55,310 nucleotides of DNA from Anaerofustis stercorihominis (GTDB lineage: Bacteria > Bacillota > Clostridia > Eubacteriales > Anaerofustaceae), in the NCBI RefSeq assembly GCF_005844425.1, contig NZ_SPHL01000006.1, positions 21,340 to 76,649 of the forward strand. Reading direction: 5' to 3'. Below are positions 8,941-17,658 of this stretch, piece by piece; within the stretch, counting starts at the first letter, position 1, and each line of letters starts with the position of its first letter. The notes under the pieces are model-generated. The model was not told the origin of the DNA and did no database searches. It saw only the letters and a program-made list of their open reading frames with translations. The position numbers were made by a program, and so were the translations under genes.

Positions 8941-10134
8941 TTATTTTGAAAGTTCCTTAAAATCAAGCAGTTTATCTCTATAATATTCATATTGTTTCTG
9001 TCTTTTTTCTATTTCAGCAGGAAGACCATTTGTTATATCATTACAAAGGGTATCAAAACGGTCAATTATGTCTACTATTCTTTGTTGTTTTTCTTTTTCA
9101 GGTATAGGTATATTTAATGTTACAAGACCTTTTTGTGTTAAATGTGGTACGGTTGAACCAGTTTTAACTCTTTCAATAAAATCTTTAAAATATTTTGAAG
9201 TAAAAAAATAATATATATATTTAGGTATTATATTTTTTTCTAGAATTTTAATTCTAAATACACCACTATTTAATGTTGTTAACTTCTTAGGTTCTTTGCT
9301 TAAAAATGCTACTTTTCCAAGAGTACCATCCTTTGTAATTAGTATGTCATTTTTATGAACTTGGATATTAGAATCCATGTCATATCTATTTTTAGTAACA
9401 TACATACAAGTATCAAAATTTATTGTACCATCTGATTGAAAGTCTGTTCCTGTAATTAAATAATAATCTCCTTCTAGTAAATATTCTGCTTTTGTCAATC
9501 TTTGCCAACCAACTCTAGCTTTTACAAGGGCTATATCAGTAATATGCTTTATTTCACAATTTTGTAAGTTATTGAAAATTTGTTGCTTATAATACTCATA
9601 CTGTTTTTTTCTTGCTGTAAGCTCTGCTGTAAGCTCTGCTGTAAGCTCTGCTGTAAGCTCTGTAAAGGTATCCAAAATACGCACGATCTCTTCTTGTACG
9701 GGAAGAGGGGGGATTGGGATTTTGAAGTTTTGTATACTAGATGTATATACATGAGGAACGCCACTTCCTTTTTTTGTATTAAAAATTTTATTTTGCATAT
9801 TTTTTAATACATAAAAAATAAATTTTGTTAAAATAATATTTTTATTTTTTGAAACTACTGTGAATGCATCAGAGACAAAAATAGGAGTTTCCCAAAAAGC
9901 TACATATCCTGCATTAACACCACTTCCTGCTATAGTAATATTTTCACCTGTTCTATTATGTTTATTACAATAATATGCGGGTTTTAAACCTCCTGCAATG
10001 ACAGGGATATTACCTAAGATAAGATTCTTTTTTGTTATCGAATTACCTCTTTTCATTTCAGCAATGTTCTTTAACTCCACATACTCAACCCCATCGGGAC
10101 AGAGTTCATTTATCAGTTGTTCTAATTTGCTCAT
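8941..10134 (-). CDS. hsdS: Type I restriction enzyme specificity subunit, with TAEL repeat spacer
   Basis: HsdS recognises the bipartite DNA target and joins two HsdM. Two target-recognition domains (about 15-140 and 190-335) are each followed by a conserved coiled-coil helix: the central one runs PPLPVQEEIVRILD..RKKQYEYY (143-182) and the C-terminal one ends RQKQYEYYRDKLL. Within the central helix are three full TAEL units plus partial copies (residues 158-174), encoded by four perfect 12-bp direct repeats. In the EcoR124 family this spacer sets the distance between the two half-sites. The start ATG overlaps the RhuM-like stop (ATGA), so translation is probably coupled. The 397-aa length is normal for a two-TRD subunit. 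Confidence 0.95.
   Translation of the reverse strand: MSKLEQLINELCPDGVEYVELKNIAEMKRGNSITKKNLILGNIPVIAGGLKPAYYCNKHNRTGENITIAGSGVNAGYVAFWETPIFVSDAFTVVSKNKNIILTKFIFYVLKNMQNKIFNTKKGSGVPHVYTSSIQNFKIPIPPLPVQEEIVRILDTFTELTAELTAELTAELTARKKQYEYYKQQIFNNLQNCEIKHITDIALVKARVGWQRLTKAEYLLEGDYYLITGTDFQSDGTINFDTCMYVTKNRYDMDSNIQVHKNDILITKDGTLGKVAFLSKEPKKLTTLNSGVFRIKILEKNIIPKYIYYFFTSKYFKDFIERVKTGSTVPHLTQKGLVTLNIPIPEKEKQQRIVDIIDRFDTLCNDITNGLPAEIEKRQKQYEYYRDKLLDFKELSK
9614..9661 (-). repeat. Four perfect 12-bp direct repeats in hsdS (TAEL units)
   Basis: The plus-strand unit GCTGTAAGCTCT occurs four times without mismatch (9614-9625, 9626-9637, 9638-9649, 9650-9661). On the coding strand each unit adds four residues (TAEL) in frame. 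Copy-number change by slippage would keep the gene in frame but lengthen or shorten the helix between the two recognition domains. Confidence 0.97.
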
Positions 10135-11153
10135 ATGTTTTCACCGTTTTCTTTAAGCATTTTGTTTATTTGTTTATCAAAATCAGATTCTATTTTTTGT
10201 GTCTTGTTGAATTGGTCGTATTCCAAATAGGCTTTTTCCTTTGCATCCTTACTTGATATTTTGCCTTTATCTTTTAATATTTCATATCTTCTGAATTCCA
10301 AAAATGCATTTATGCTTTTTGCAAATTCTTCCATTGTAAATGTGTTTTCTCTCTCGATTAGGTCTTCAATATAATCAAAATATCCGCTTACTGCTCTTTC
10401 GAGACTTTTAATTTGTTTCTCATCCAAATAATTTTTTGCAACTGTTACGTCTGATTTTAATATTCTTCCAGCAGGAGCATTTTTCCATGTTGTAAGCCCC
10501 ATATGTTCTTTGTTATGATCTGATTTTGTATATACTATTTCTGCTGCTGTTTGACCTGTTATTGCAAAATGAAATTTATTTTGCACCATAGCATAAAATC
10601 TTTTTGTAATATCTGAATTTTTGTCATAATCAATACTGCATTCTGCAAAAATATCTGTTATTTGCTGCCATATTCTTCTTTCGCTCGCTCTTATAGAACG
10701 AACTCTTTCCAGCAATTCTTTAAAATAATCTTTGCCAAATAAGGTTTTGCCTTGTTTTAGTCTTTCATCATCCATTGCAAAACCTTTAATCATATATTCT
10801 TTTAATATTTTTGTCGCCCAAATTCTAAAATTTGTTGCACGAAGAGAATTTACACGGTAGCCTACTGAAATGATTGCATCAAGATTATAAAAGTTTGTTA
10901 TATGAGTTTGTGTTTTATCTTCAATGGCACCATGCTTAGTGGTTGTTGCAAATTCTGCAACAACCATGGATTGTTTTAATTCTCCTTCTTCAAAAATATT
11001 TTTTAAATGTCGGCTTATTGTTGATTTATCTACGTCAAACAGTTCAGCCATTGCTTTTTGTGTAAGCCAAATTGTTTCATCTTTTATAAAAGCATTTACT
11101 TTTATATTTTCTTCTTCTATTTTATACATTAAAAATTCAAATTGATTTTTCAT
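10131..11153 (-). CDS. RhuM-family protein within the type I R-M operon
   Basis: The protein matches the virulence RhuM family: an N-terminal winged/KilA-type part (IWLTQKAMAELFDVDKSTIS, a likely helix-turn-helix), then the family signature FYNLDAIISVGYRVNS and RATNFRIWAT, and a long helical C-terminus. RhuM was named from a Salmonella pathogenicity island; its biochemical role is not established, but such genes commonly sit inside type I R-M operons. I choose ATG 11153 (340 aa) because it follows GAGGG at good spacing; a TTG four codons earlier would overlap hsdM. It follows hsdM by one base and overlaps hsdS by four. Function here is unknown, possibly regulatory. Confidence 0.85.
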   Translation of the reverse strand: MKNQFEFLMYKIEEENIKVNAFIKDETIWLTQKAMAELFDVDKSTISRHLKNIFEEGELKQSMVVAEFATTTKHGAIEDKTQTHITNFYNLDAIISVGYRVNSLRATNFRIWATKILKEYMIKGFAMDDERLKQGKTLFGKDYFKELLERVRSIRASERRIWQQITDIFAECSIDYDKNSDITKRFYAMVQNKFHFAITGQTAAEIVYTKSDHNKEHMGLTTWKNAPAGRILKSDVTVAKNYLDEKQIKSLERAVSGYFDYIEDLIERENTFTMEEFAKSINAFLEFRRYEILKDKGKISSKDAKEKAYLEYDQFNKTQKIESDFDKQINKMLKENGENI

Positions 11154-11154
11154 G

Positions 11155-12717
11155 TTATCCCTCAATCTCCTTGATTATTTTGTCGATTTCGGCTCTTAAA
11201 ATTTCTTCTTTTTCTACTATCTCTTTTATTTCTTTGTTTAATACATCAATATCTATTACTTCCCTTGTATCTTGTGGTTCAACATATGTATTTACAGATA
11301 AGTTGTAATCTTCTTCTTTTATCTTTTCATATTCCACAAGAGAAGAAAAATGTTCTTCTTCTTTTCTTTCTTTAAATACTGATAGTATTTTATCCATGTT
11401 TTCTTTTGTGAGTTTATTGTTGTTTGTTACCTTTATGCATTCTTTGCTCGCATCAATAAACAAAGTCTTGTTATCGGTTTTGTTCTTTTTCATTACCATA
11501 ATGCACGTTGCTATTGATGTTCCAAAGAATAGGTTTTCCGGAAGCTGGATAATAGTATCTATAAAGTTATTATCAATAAGATATTTTCTTATTTTTTTCT
11601 CTGCTCCCCCTCTGTACATTATCCCCGGGAAGCATACTATGGCAGCTGTTCCGTTTGTGGCAAGCCAGCTTAATGAATGCATAATAAAAGCAAGGTCTGC
11701 TTTTCCTTTAGGTGCCAAAACTCCGGCAGGGGAAAATCTTGGGTCGTTTATTAAGGTTGCGTTGCTGTCTCCTTCCCATTTTATTGAATAAGGAGGATTT
11801 GATACAATAAGCTCAAAAGGTTCATCATCCCAGTGCTTTGGTTTTGTTAAAGTATCTTCACAGGCTATATCGAATTTGTCATAGTCTATATCGTGAAGAA
11901 ACATATTTATACGGCATAAGTTATAGGTTGTTATATTTATTTCCTGACCGTAAAAACCGTTTCTTACATTTTCTTTTCCAAGTACTTTAACGGATTTTAA
12001 AAGAAGCGAACCTGAACCGCAGGCAGGGTCGTATACTTTGTTTACTTCTTTTTTCCCTACTGTTCCAAGAAGCGTAAGAAGAGTCGAAACATCTGCCGGT
12101 GTGAAGAACTCGCCTCCCGATTTTCCTGCATTTGATGCATACATTGTCATAAGATATTCATAAGCATCACCAAAGGTATCTATATCGTGATTTTGAACAT
12201 TATCAAGTTTCATGTTGTTTATGCCGTCTAAAAGTTTAACGAGTCTTTCGTTTCTCTTTTTAACCGTTGAACCAAGCTTGTTGCTGTTTACGTCAAAATC
12301 ATCAAACAGTCCCGCAAAAGAATTTTCTGAATCGGTTCCTTTTGCCGAATTTTCAATATTTCTAAACACTTTTTCTAATGTTTCGTTTAAATTTTCATCG
12401 CTTTTTGCCTTATTTTGCACATTGCAGAAAAGTTCGCTTGGAAGAATAAAAAAGCCTTTTGAATTTACTATATCTTCTCTTATTGTTTCTGCTTGTTCAT
12501 CTTCTAATTTGGCATAGTCAAATTCAAGGTCACCGGCGTCTCTTTCTCCTTTGTTTATATATTCTGATATATTTTCTGATATATATCTATAAAACATTGT
12601 GCCAAGGACATAATTTTTAAAGTCCCAGCCGTCAACTGCTCCTCTTAATTCATCGGCTATAGCCCATATAGCTCTATGAAGCTCATCTCTTTCCATTTCT
12701 TTCTTATTGTCTGCCAT
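11155..12717 (-). CDS. hsdM: Type I restriction enzyme M subunit (N6-adenine methyltransferase)
   Basis: HsdM transfers methyl from S-adenosylmethionine to adenine N6 in the target chosen by HsdS, protecting host DNA. The 520-aa protein has the HsdM N-terminal helical domain (WAIADELRGAVDGWDFKNYV), the SAM-binding motif DPACGSGSLLLK (about 230-241) and the catalytic NPPY motif (SNPPYSIKW, about 309). C-terminal residues are rich in Glu and Lys and helical, as needed to bind HsdS. It is the first gene of the operon, with a promoter upstream and AAAGGA before its ATG. No disruption is seen. Confidence 0.96.
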   Translation of the reverse strand: MADNKKEMERDELHRAIWAIADELRGAVDGWDFKNYVLGTMFYRYISENISEYINKGERDAGDLEFDYAKLEDEQAETIREDIVNSKGFFILPSELFCNVQNKAKSDENLNETLEKVFRNIENSAKGTDSENSFAGLFDDFDVNSNKLGSTVKKRNERLVKLLDGINNMKLDNVQNHDIDTFGDAYEYLMTMYASNAGKSGGEFFTPADVSTLLTLLGTVGKKEVNKVYDPACGSGSLLLKSVKVLGKENVRNGFYGQEINITTYNLCRINMFLHDIDYDKFDIACEDTLTKPKHWDDEPFELIVSNPPYSIKWEGDSNATLINDPRFSPAGVLAPKGKADLAFIMHSLSWLATNGTAAIVCFPGIMYRGGAEKKIRKYLIDNNFIDTIIQLPENLFFGTSIATCIMVMKKNKTDNKTLFIDASKECIKVTNNNKLTKENMDKILSVFKERKEEEHFSSLVEYEKIKEEDYNLSVNTYVEPQDTREVIDIDVLNKEIKEIVEKEEILRAEIDKIIKEIEG

Positions 12718-12748
12718 AATTTTTATCCTTTGTTATATATTTAATTTT

Positions 12749-12777
12749 ATTTTACATAATTTTTAAACCCATTTCAA
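12749..12777 (-). promoter_or_regulatory. Promoter of the hsd operon
   Basis: On the minus strand TTGAAA (12777-12772) and TAAAAT (12754-12749) are separated by exactly 17 bases, about 30 bases before the hsdM ATG. Confidence 0.55.
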
Positions 12778-12899
12778 TTTTATTGGATATTTTGTAGAAA
12801 TAAGAATTTTGTTAGGGAAATTTTTCCTTATAAAACTTATAATAAATAAATCAAATCTTTTAATGTATATTATAATAAATAAAAAAACAGGAGATAAAA

Positions 12900-13448
12900 A
12901 TGAACGAATGGGAAAAAGCACAAAGAGGAATGCTTTACGATGCAAATTATAATAAAGAAATTTTAAAGCTTAGAGAAAAATGTGCAGATTTGTGTTTTGA
13001 ATTTAATAATCTAAAACCATCGGATAAAGAAAATCAAAATAAACTTTTAAAGGATATTTTAGGTCATATAAAAGGGATAGTAACAGTAACACAGCCTTTT
13101 TACTGTGATTACGGTTTTAATATATCTATTGGAGAAAATTTCTATTCAAATCATAACTTAACTGTTCTTGATGCGGCAAAAGTTACAATAGGAGATAATG
13201 TGTTTATTGGACCAAACTGTGTCATAACAACGGCTTCTCATCCCAAAAATAAGGAAGAAAGAAGAAGAGGGCTTGAATTTGCAAAGCCTATAAAAATCGG
13301 AAATGATGTTTGGATAGGTTCTAACGTCGTTATTCTACCGGGAATTACTATAGAAGACGGGGCGATAATTGGAGCGGGAAGCGTTGTAACAAAAGATGTT
13401 TTAAAAGACAGCGTGGTTTATGGAATTAAAGGAGAGATTAAAAGATAA
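12900..13448 (+). CDS. Maltose/galactoside O-acetyltransferase family protein
   Basis: This is a hexapeptide-repeat acetyltransferase of the Maa/LacA family, which transfers acetyl from acetyl-CoA to a sugar hydroxyl in the cytosol. An N-terminal Mac domain (EWEKAQRGMLYDANYNKEI, residues 3-21) is followed by left-handed beta-helix repeats. The catalytic histidine lies in ITTASHPKN (about residue 117), and the acetyl-CoA end has VWIGSNVVILPGITIEDGAIIGAGSVVTKDV. The 182-aa length is usual. The ribosome site AGGAG supports the start. It stands alone between the hsd promoter and an orphan gene, so the physiological substrate is not indicated; detoxifying acetylation of excess sugars is the usual proposal. 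Confidence 0.9.
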   Translation: MNEWEKAQRGMLYDANYNKEILKLREKCADLCFEFNNLKPSDKENQNKLLKDILGHIKGIVTVTQPFYCDYGFNISIGENFYSNHNLTVLDAAKVTIGDNVFIGPNCVITTASHPKNKEERRRGLEFAKPIKIGNDVWIGSNVVILPGITIEDGAIIGAGSVVTKDVLKDSVVYGIKGEIKR

Positions 13449-13565
13449 GGGTTTATTTAGGGGGATTTATTATAAGTTATTAAATTCTTAAGAAAAAGTT
13501 AATTGTAATATAAAATAAAAAAATTATAATAAAAATAAAATATTACAATAAATTAAGGGAAATAG

Positions 13566-13988
13566 ATGAAAACAAAATATAAGTATAATCCTCCTTTTTC
13601 TTATAGCTTACATGATATGTATGTTAATAATATTAAAATTATTGATAGTAACATAAAACTTGAATTTGAAAATGGATATGTAAAACTTGTTGAACCGTAC
13701 AACGTAATACCGGGCAGTATTATTATTGAAAATGTAGATTTTGATTTTTCAAGTGTGGTTATTCAAAACAGTCTTGGTGAATATGGAATGTTCAAAAGTG
13801 AAAAATTAGAAATTGGAGAGTTTATCAAAAAATATGATGATTTTAGTTTTGAAATTGTAGATGAACTTTACGGGTATAATAAATTATTCTATTCAGGTTA
13901 TTTAAGGCGTAAACATAAAGATGAAATTTATGCCATGGATTTATATGTTTATTTTATCGGTGATATTATTTATGAAACAGAAGAATAA
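13566..13988 (+). CDS. Small soluble protein of unknown function, 140 aa
   Basis: The sequence is rich in aromatic and beta-forming residues (Tyr, Phe, Ile, Val) with no membrane segment, signal peptide or catalytic motif. It begins KTKYKYNPPFSYSLHDMYV, and the whole chain looks like an all-beta domain. It has an AAGGGA ribosome site and its own terminator, so it appears to be a single-gene unit. I do not recognise the family. The shape is similar to that of small immunity-like proteins, but no toxin gene lies beside it, so I leave the function open. Confidence 0.7.
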   Translation: MKTKYKYNPPFSYSLHDMYVNNIKIIDSNIKLEFENGYVKLVEPYNVIPGSIIIENVDFDFSSVVIQNSLGEYGMFKSEKLEIGEFIKKYDDFSFEIVDELYGYNKLFYSGYLRRKHKDEIYAMDLYVYFIGDIIYETEE

Positions 13989-13993
13989 AATAA

Positions 13994-14025
13994 CCCCTTT
14001 GAATATATTATTCAAAGGAGTTTTT
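13994..14025 (+). terminator. Terminator after the 140-aa orphan gene
   Basis: CCTTTGAAT and ATTCAAAGG form a nine-base-pair stem with a short loop, followed by six T residues a few bases after the stop codon. Confidence 0.85.
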
Positions 14026-14127
14026 TGTGTTTTTATAAGCATGATGATTATAGATAACTTTATTAGTCTTATATTATTGCAACATGATTTGATTTTTTAG
14101 AATATGAAAATATAACTTTTTAATTAT

Positions 14128-14805
14128 TTAAATATCTTCATCAATCCTCTTTACACAAAACCAAGAACCTTTCGTATCAATGAGTCCTGATTTTTTTAAT
14201 TTGCCAATTTCTGCCGACATAGCACTTCTTTCTACCCCCAAATAATCTGCGAGAGCCTGCCTGTCAAAAGGTATTGTAAATTCACAGCTGTTGTTTTGTT
14301 TTGCTTGATCTAAAAGATACAGCATTAGCTTGTTCTTTGTTGTCTTTTCTGACATATATCTTATTTTTTTATTTAATGATAGTGTTTTTTGTGCCATCTC
14401 TTTTAATAAATTTTTGATTACTAAATTATGATAATGACAGGAAGCGGAACACATTGTCATTACTTTATTTGAATTAAGTAACATTATCTTACTGTCTTTA
14501 TCGGCTACCACGCTTACGGGAAAAGAATTAAGTCCCGCAAAAGAAAATACTTCCGCAAACATCTCTGACTCTTTTAATATTGTTAAAACGCTTCTATTTC
14601 CATAATAGTCATCTCTTATAATTTTAACTTTTCCCATAAGTACGATTCCAAAATTTTGAGCCAGGTCTCCTTCAAAAAATATATTTTCATTCTTTTTTAC
14701 ATTTATAATTTTCCCATTAAGACATTTTATCATTGATTTTAATTGATTTTCTTGAACACCTTTAAATAAAGGACATTTTAATAATATATCAAAATATTTT
14801 TCCAT
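14128..14805 (-). CDS. Crp/Fnr-family transcriptional regulator, divergent from the hcp operon
   Basis: The protein has a cyclic-nucleotide-binding-type beta-barrel (about residues 10-120, with NENIFFEGDLAQNFGIVLMG) and a C-terminal winged helix (RQALADYLGVERSAMSAEIG), typical of Crp/Fnr proteins. I start it at ATG 14805 (225 aa), which follows AAGGAG; a longer frame upstream lacks a ribosome site. It has Cys residues but no obvious N-terminal Fnr four-cysteine cluster. It is transcribed away from the cupin-ferredoxin-hcp cluster. By analogy with HcpR-type regulators of anaerobes, it probably senses nitric oxide or redox stress and controls hcp. The regulator family is clear; the ligand is inferred. 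Confidence 0.88.
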   Translation of the reverse strand: MEKYFDILLKCPLFKGVQENQLKSMIKCLNGKIINVKKNENIFFEGDLAQNFGIVLMGKVKIIRDDYYGNRSVLTILKESEMFAEVFSFAGLNSFPVSVVADKDSKIMLLNSNKVMTMCSASCHYHNLVIKNLLKEMAQKTLSLNKKIRYMSEKTTKNKLMLYLLDQAKQNNSCEFTIPFDRQALADYLGVERSAMSAEIGKLKKSGLIDTKGSWFCVKRIDEDI

Positions 14806-14818
14806 AAACTTCTCCTTT

Positions 14819-14834
14819 TGTTGGAAATACAACA
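14819..14834. promoter_or_regulatory. Inverted repeat in the regulator/hcp intergenic region
   Basis: TGTTG-N6-CAACA is a perfect five-base inverted repeat 14 bases before the regulator start, in the divergent 138-base spacer. Its size resembles Crp/Fnr operators, so autoregulation is plausible. A second, weaker one (TATTC-N5-GAATA, 14890-14904) lies closer to the cupin gene. Neither has a proven consensus match. Confidence 0.35.
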
Positions 14835-14943
14835 TTTTCTTAGGCTTGATTATAGTATTATACATTTACAAAATCAAATAAAAAATAAATATTCTAAGTG
14901 AATAAGTAAAAATATTTAAGAAAAGCTAATATGGAGGAAAGTT

Positions 14944-15276
14944 ATGAATACAAAAATAAAAAATATAAACCAAGCACAAGTAGTTTTATTAAAAGATGAA
15001 ATATCTTATCAAAAAGGTCAGGTTGTAAGTAAAACCCTTGCTCAAAATAGTGCATTAAGCATTACATTATTTTCATTCGATAAAGGGGAAGAAATAAGTA
15101 CACATAAATCTGGCGGTGATGCTTTTGTTACTTGTCTTGACGGAGTAGGTAAGATCACTATTGATGATAAAGAATATATTCTAAAAGAAGGTGAATCTAT
15201 TGTAATGCCTGCTAATCACCCTCATGCGGTATATGGTGAAGAAGCATTTAAAATGCTGCTTGTTGTTGTATTTTAA
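14944..15276 (+). CDS. Cupin-domain protein, 110 aa
   Basis: A single small beta-barrel cupin: motif 1 resembles G-x5-H-x-H-x3-4-E (EEISTHKSGGDAFVTCLDG), with HKS replacing the usual HxH, and motif 2 is present as GESIVMPANHPHAVYG. His residues at ~51, ~88 and ~90 could ligate a metal. No fused domain exists. It is the first gene of the cupin-ferredoxin-hcp operon, with a GGAGG ribosome site. Small cupins next to hcp occur in several anaerobes, but the substrate is unknown; sensing or detoxifying a redox-active small molecule fits the context. Confidence 0.88.
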   Translation: MNTKIKNINQAQVVLLKDEISYQKGQVVSKTLAQNSALSITLFSFDKGEEISTHKSGGDAFVTCLDGVGKITIDDKEYILKEGESIVMPANHPHAVYGEEAFKMLLVVVF

Positions 15277-15292
15277 GAAAGGAGTTTTTAAT

Positions 15293-15481
15293 ATGAAAGC
15301 ATTTGTTGATGAAGAACTTTGTATTGGATGTGGACTATGTTGCACATACTGTGATGAAGTTTTTCGTTTAAATGAGGATGGGAAGTCAGAAGCTTATAAA
15401 GATGTAAATGAAAATAATTTAATTAAGGTACAAGAGGCGATTGATAATTGTCCTGTATCTGCAATTAGTATGGAGGAATAA
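15293..15481 (+). CDS. Single-cluster [4Fe-4S] ferredoxin, 62 aa
   Basis: A small acidic electron carrier. Cluster ligands are in CIGCGLCCTYC (Cys10, 13, 16; extra Cys17 and Cys20) and the downstream CPV (Cys53), giving one [4Fe-4S] cluster of the Thermotoga/Desulfovibrio monocluster type. I take ATG 15293, which follows AAGGAG by eight bases; a longer frame overlaps the cupin gene. It lies 16 bases after the cupin and six before hcp, so co-transcription is near certain. It is the likely electron donor for Hcp, in the place of the Hcr reductase of enterobacteria; that partnership is inferred from position. Confidence 0.93.
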   Translation: MKAFVDEELCIGCGLCCTYCDEVFRLNEDGKSEAYKDVNENNLIKVQEAIDNCPVSAISMEE

Positions 15482-15487
15482 AAAAAT

Positions 15488-17119
15488 ATGGAAAATAAAA
15501 TGTTTTGTTATCAATGTCAGGAAACTGCAGGATGCAAAGGCTGTACTGCCGTAGGTGTTTGCGGTAAAAAACCAAATGTTGCAAATATGCAGGATTTATT
15601 AATATATGTAACTAAAGGATTATCTTTTGTTACAACACGTCTTAGACAAGAAGGTAAAAAAGTATCTGACGATATAAATTATCTTGTATCTATAAATTTA
15701 TTTACAACAATTACAAACGCAAATTTTGATATAGAAAGTATTAAAGACAGAATTACTTTAACATTAAAGACAAAAGAAGATTTAATAAATAAATTAGATA
15801 ATAAAGAAAATCTACCAAAAGCTGCACTATGGAATGGAGAAGGAGACTGGGAAGAACTTGCAAAGACTGTAGGTGTGTTATCTACAAAAGACGAAGATAT
15901 CCGTTCGTTAAGAGAGCTTATAACTTATGGATTAAAAGGGCTTTGTGCATATTCTAAACATGCAAATGCACTATTAAAGACAGATGAAGAGGTAGATAGA
16001 TTTATTCAAGAAGCGTTATCCCTAACTTTAGATGATAGCTTAAGTGTTGATGATTTAGTAAAATTAACTTTAAAAACCGGAGAATACGGAGTAAAAGGTA
16101 TGGCTCTTTTAGATGAAGCAAATACCACTGCTTACGGAAATCCTGAAATTACAAAGGTAAATATAGGAGTAGGAAAAAATCCGGGGATTTTAGTTTCAGG
16201 TCACGATTTAAGAGATATGGAAATGTTACTACAGCAGACTCAAGGAAGCGGTGTTGATGTATATACTCATTCTGAAATGTTGCCGGCAAACTATTATCCA
16301 AAATTAAAGAAATATCCTAACTTTGTAGGAAACTATGGTAATGCATGGTGGAAACAAAAAGAAGAATTTGAGTCATTCAACGGACCTATTTTAATGACAA
16401 CAAACTGTATTGTTCCTCCAAAGGATAGTTATAAAGATAGAGTTTATACTACAGGTGCAGCAGGTTACCCAGGGTGTAAACATATTAAAGGAGAAATAGG
16501 ACAGACAAAAGATTTTTCACAGATTATTGAACATGCAAAAAAATGCAGTGCTCCGACACAAATAGAAACAGGAGAAATTGTAGGCGGTTTTGCTCATAAT
16601 CAAGTATTTAAGTTAGCCGATAAGATAGTTGAGGCTGTAAAAAGCGGAGCTATTAAAAAATTTGTCGTAATGGCAGGGTGTGACGGTAGAATGAAAAGCC
16701 GTGAATATTATACGGAATTTGCAAAAGCTCTTCCAAAAGATACGGTTATTCTTACTGCCGGATGTGCAAAATATAGATATAATAAATTGAATTTAGGCGA
16801 TATAAACGGTATACCCAGAGTGTTAGATGCAGGTCAGTGTAACGATTCATATTCTCTTGCAGTAATTGCAATGAAACTTAAGGAAATCTTTGGCTTAGAT
16901 GATATTAATGACCTTCCTATTGTTTATAATATTGCATGGTATGAACAAAAAGCTGTTATAGTTTTACTTGCTTTATTATCTTTAGGCGTTAAAAATATTC
17001 ATCTTGGACCTACACTTCCTGCATTCCTTAGCCCTAATGTTACTAAAGTTTTAGTCGATGAATTTAAAATAGCAGGAATTGGAAGCGTAGAAGATGATAT
17101 TAAATTATTTTTTAATTAA
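15488..17119 (+). CDS. hcp: Hybrid cluster protein (hydroxylamine reductase)
   Basis: Hcp carries a standard [4Fe-4S] cluster and a hybrid [4Fe-2S-2O] cluster. It reduces hydroxylamine in vitro and acts as a nitric oxide reductase under nitrosative stress. The N-terminal Cys7-x2-Cys10-x8-Cys19-x5-Cys25 pattern is the class I/III arrangement of anaerobes. Hybrid-cluster ligands are all visible: His in SGHDLRDME, Glu in HSEMLPAN, Cys in [26 protein letters not shown] and DAGQCNDS, and Glu in WYEQKAV. The 543-aa length is normal. It is last in the cupin-ferredoxin-hcp operon, presumably controlled by the divergent Crp/Fnr protein. Confidence 0.97.
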   Translation: MENKMFCYQCQETAGCKGCTAVGVCGKKPNVANMQDLLIYVTKGLSFVTTRLRQEGKKVSDDINYLVSINLFTTITNANFDIESIKDRITLTLKTKEDLINKLDNKENLPKAALWNGEGDWEELAKTVGVLSTKDEDIRSLRELITYGLKGLCAYSKHANALLKTDEEVDRFIQEALSLTLDDSLSVDDLVKLTLKTGEYGVKGMALLDEANTTAYGNPEITKVNIGVGKNPGILVSGHDLRDMEMLLQQTQGSGVDVYTHSEMLPANYYPKLKKYPNFVGNYGNAWWKQKEEFESFNGPILMTTNCIVPPKDSYKDRVYTTGAAGYPGCKHIKGEIGQTKDFSQIIEHAKKCSAPTQIETGEIVGGFAHNQVFKLADKIVEAVKSGAIKKFVVMAGCDGRMKSREYYTEFAKALPKDTVILTAGCAKYRYNKLNLGDINGIPRVLDAGQCNDSYSLAVIAMKLKEIFGLDDINDLPIVYNIAWYEQKAVIVLLALLSLGVKNIHLGPTLPAFLSPNVTKVLVDEFKIAGIGSVEDDIKLFFN

Positions 17120-17121
17120 AT

Positions 17122-17149
17122 AAAACAGCCTAATAAGGCTGTTTTTTAT
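17122..17149 (+). terminator. Terminator of the hcp operon
   Basis: AAAACAGCC and GGCTGTTTT pair around a TAATAA loop and are followed by T residues, three bases after the hcp stop. Confidence 0.9.
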
Positions 17150-17318
17150 TTTGATAAATGTTTGTTAATACAATGATTATTTTCTCTTTTTTAAATTCTC
17201 AATTATCAAAACTTAACAATATATTAACAATTTATGATATTGATAAAAACGAATTATTATTTTGTTATAATACCTTAAATATTATTAGTGATTGTACTTA
17301 AAAAAGGAGAAAGTACTT

Positions 17319-17594
17319 ATGGATTTTATAATTGAAATTATATGTGAATTATTTTTATGTGTAATATCAGTTATTTTTGAAGATAAAAAAGTAAGTAAAT
17401 GGGTTAGGTATCCTTTTATTGGTATAATTTTCATATTATATACTTTTATTATTGGAGTACTTATTTGGGCAGGGATAATTGGTTTACAAAAGGATATAAT
17501 AAAGCCTGTTGTATTCTTTGGATTATCTGCAATTTTACTGCTTAGCGGAATAATGAGCATAAGACGAATTTGTGAGAAAAAAGATGATTTTTAA
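17319..17594 (+). CDS. Small membrane protein, 91 aa
   Basis: Two to three hydrophobic segments (about residues 3-20, 32-52 and 62-78) are separated by a charged loop (EDKKVSKWVRY), with a basic, charged tail (RRICEKKDDF). I use ATG 17319, which follows AAAGGAGA; an in-frame TTG further upstream includes the ribosome site itself. There is no recognised domain. It sits between the hcp terminator and tRNA-Arg, alone. It resembles the many small unassigned membrane proteins of Firmicutes. Confidence 0.6.
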   Translation: MDFIIEIICELFLCVISVIFEDKKVSKWVRYPFIGIIFILYTFIIGVLIWAGIIGLQKDIIKPVVFFGLSAILLLSGIMSIRRICEKKDDF

Positions 17595-17610
17595 TCCATA
17601 AAGATATTAA

Positions 17611-17644
17611 TAAAAAACCTCTTAGTATTTAATACTAAGAGGTT
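17611..17644 (-). terminator. Terminator of tRNA-Arg
   Basis: A 14-base-pair hairpin (AACCTCTTAGTATT paired with AATACTAAGAGGTT) is followed, on the minus strand, by a run of six T residues. It lies 14 bases after the tRNA-Arg 3' end. On the plus strand it may also weakly end the small membrane-protein gene. Confidence 0.85.
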
Positions 17645-17658
17645 AATTTTCTTTATTA

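Noticed and set aside
9580-9807. Plus-strand frame with KLCC repeats
   Set aside because: It is the antisense reading of the hsdS TAEL repeats; the repeat period keeps all frames open. hsdS has domain support.
12763-12945. Minus-strand 60-aa hydrophobic frame upstream of hsdM
   Set aside because: It overlaps the acetyltransferase start and the hsd promoter, and has no ribosome site; compositional artefact.
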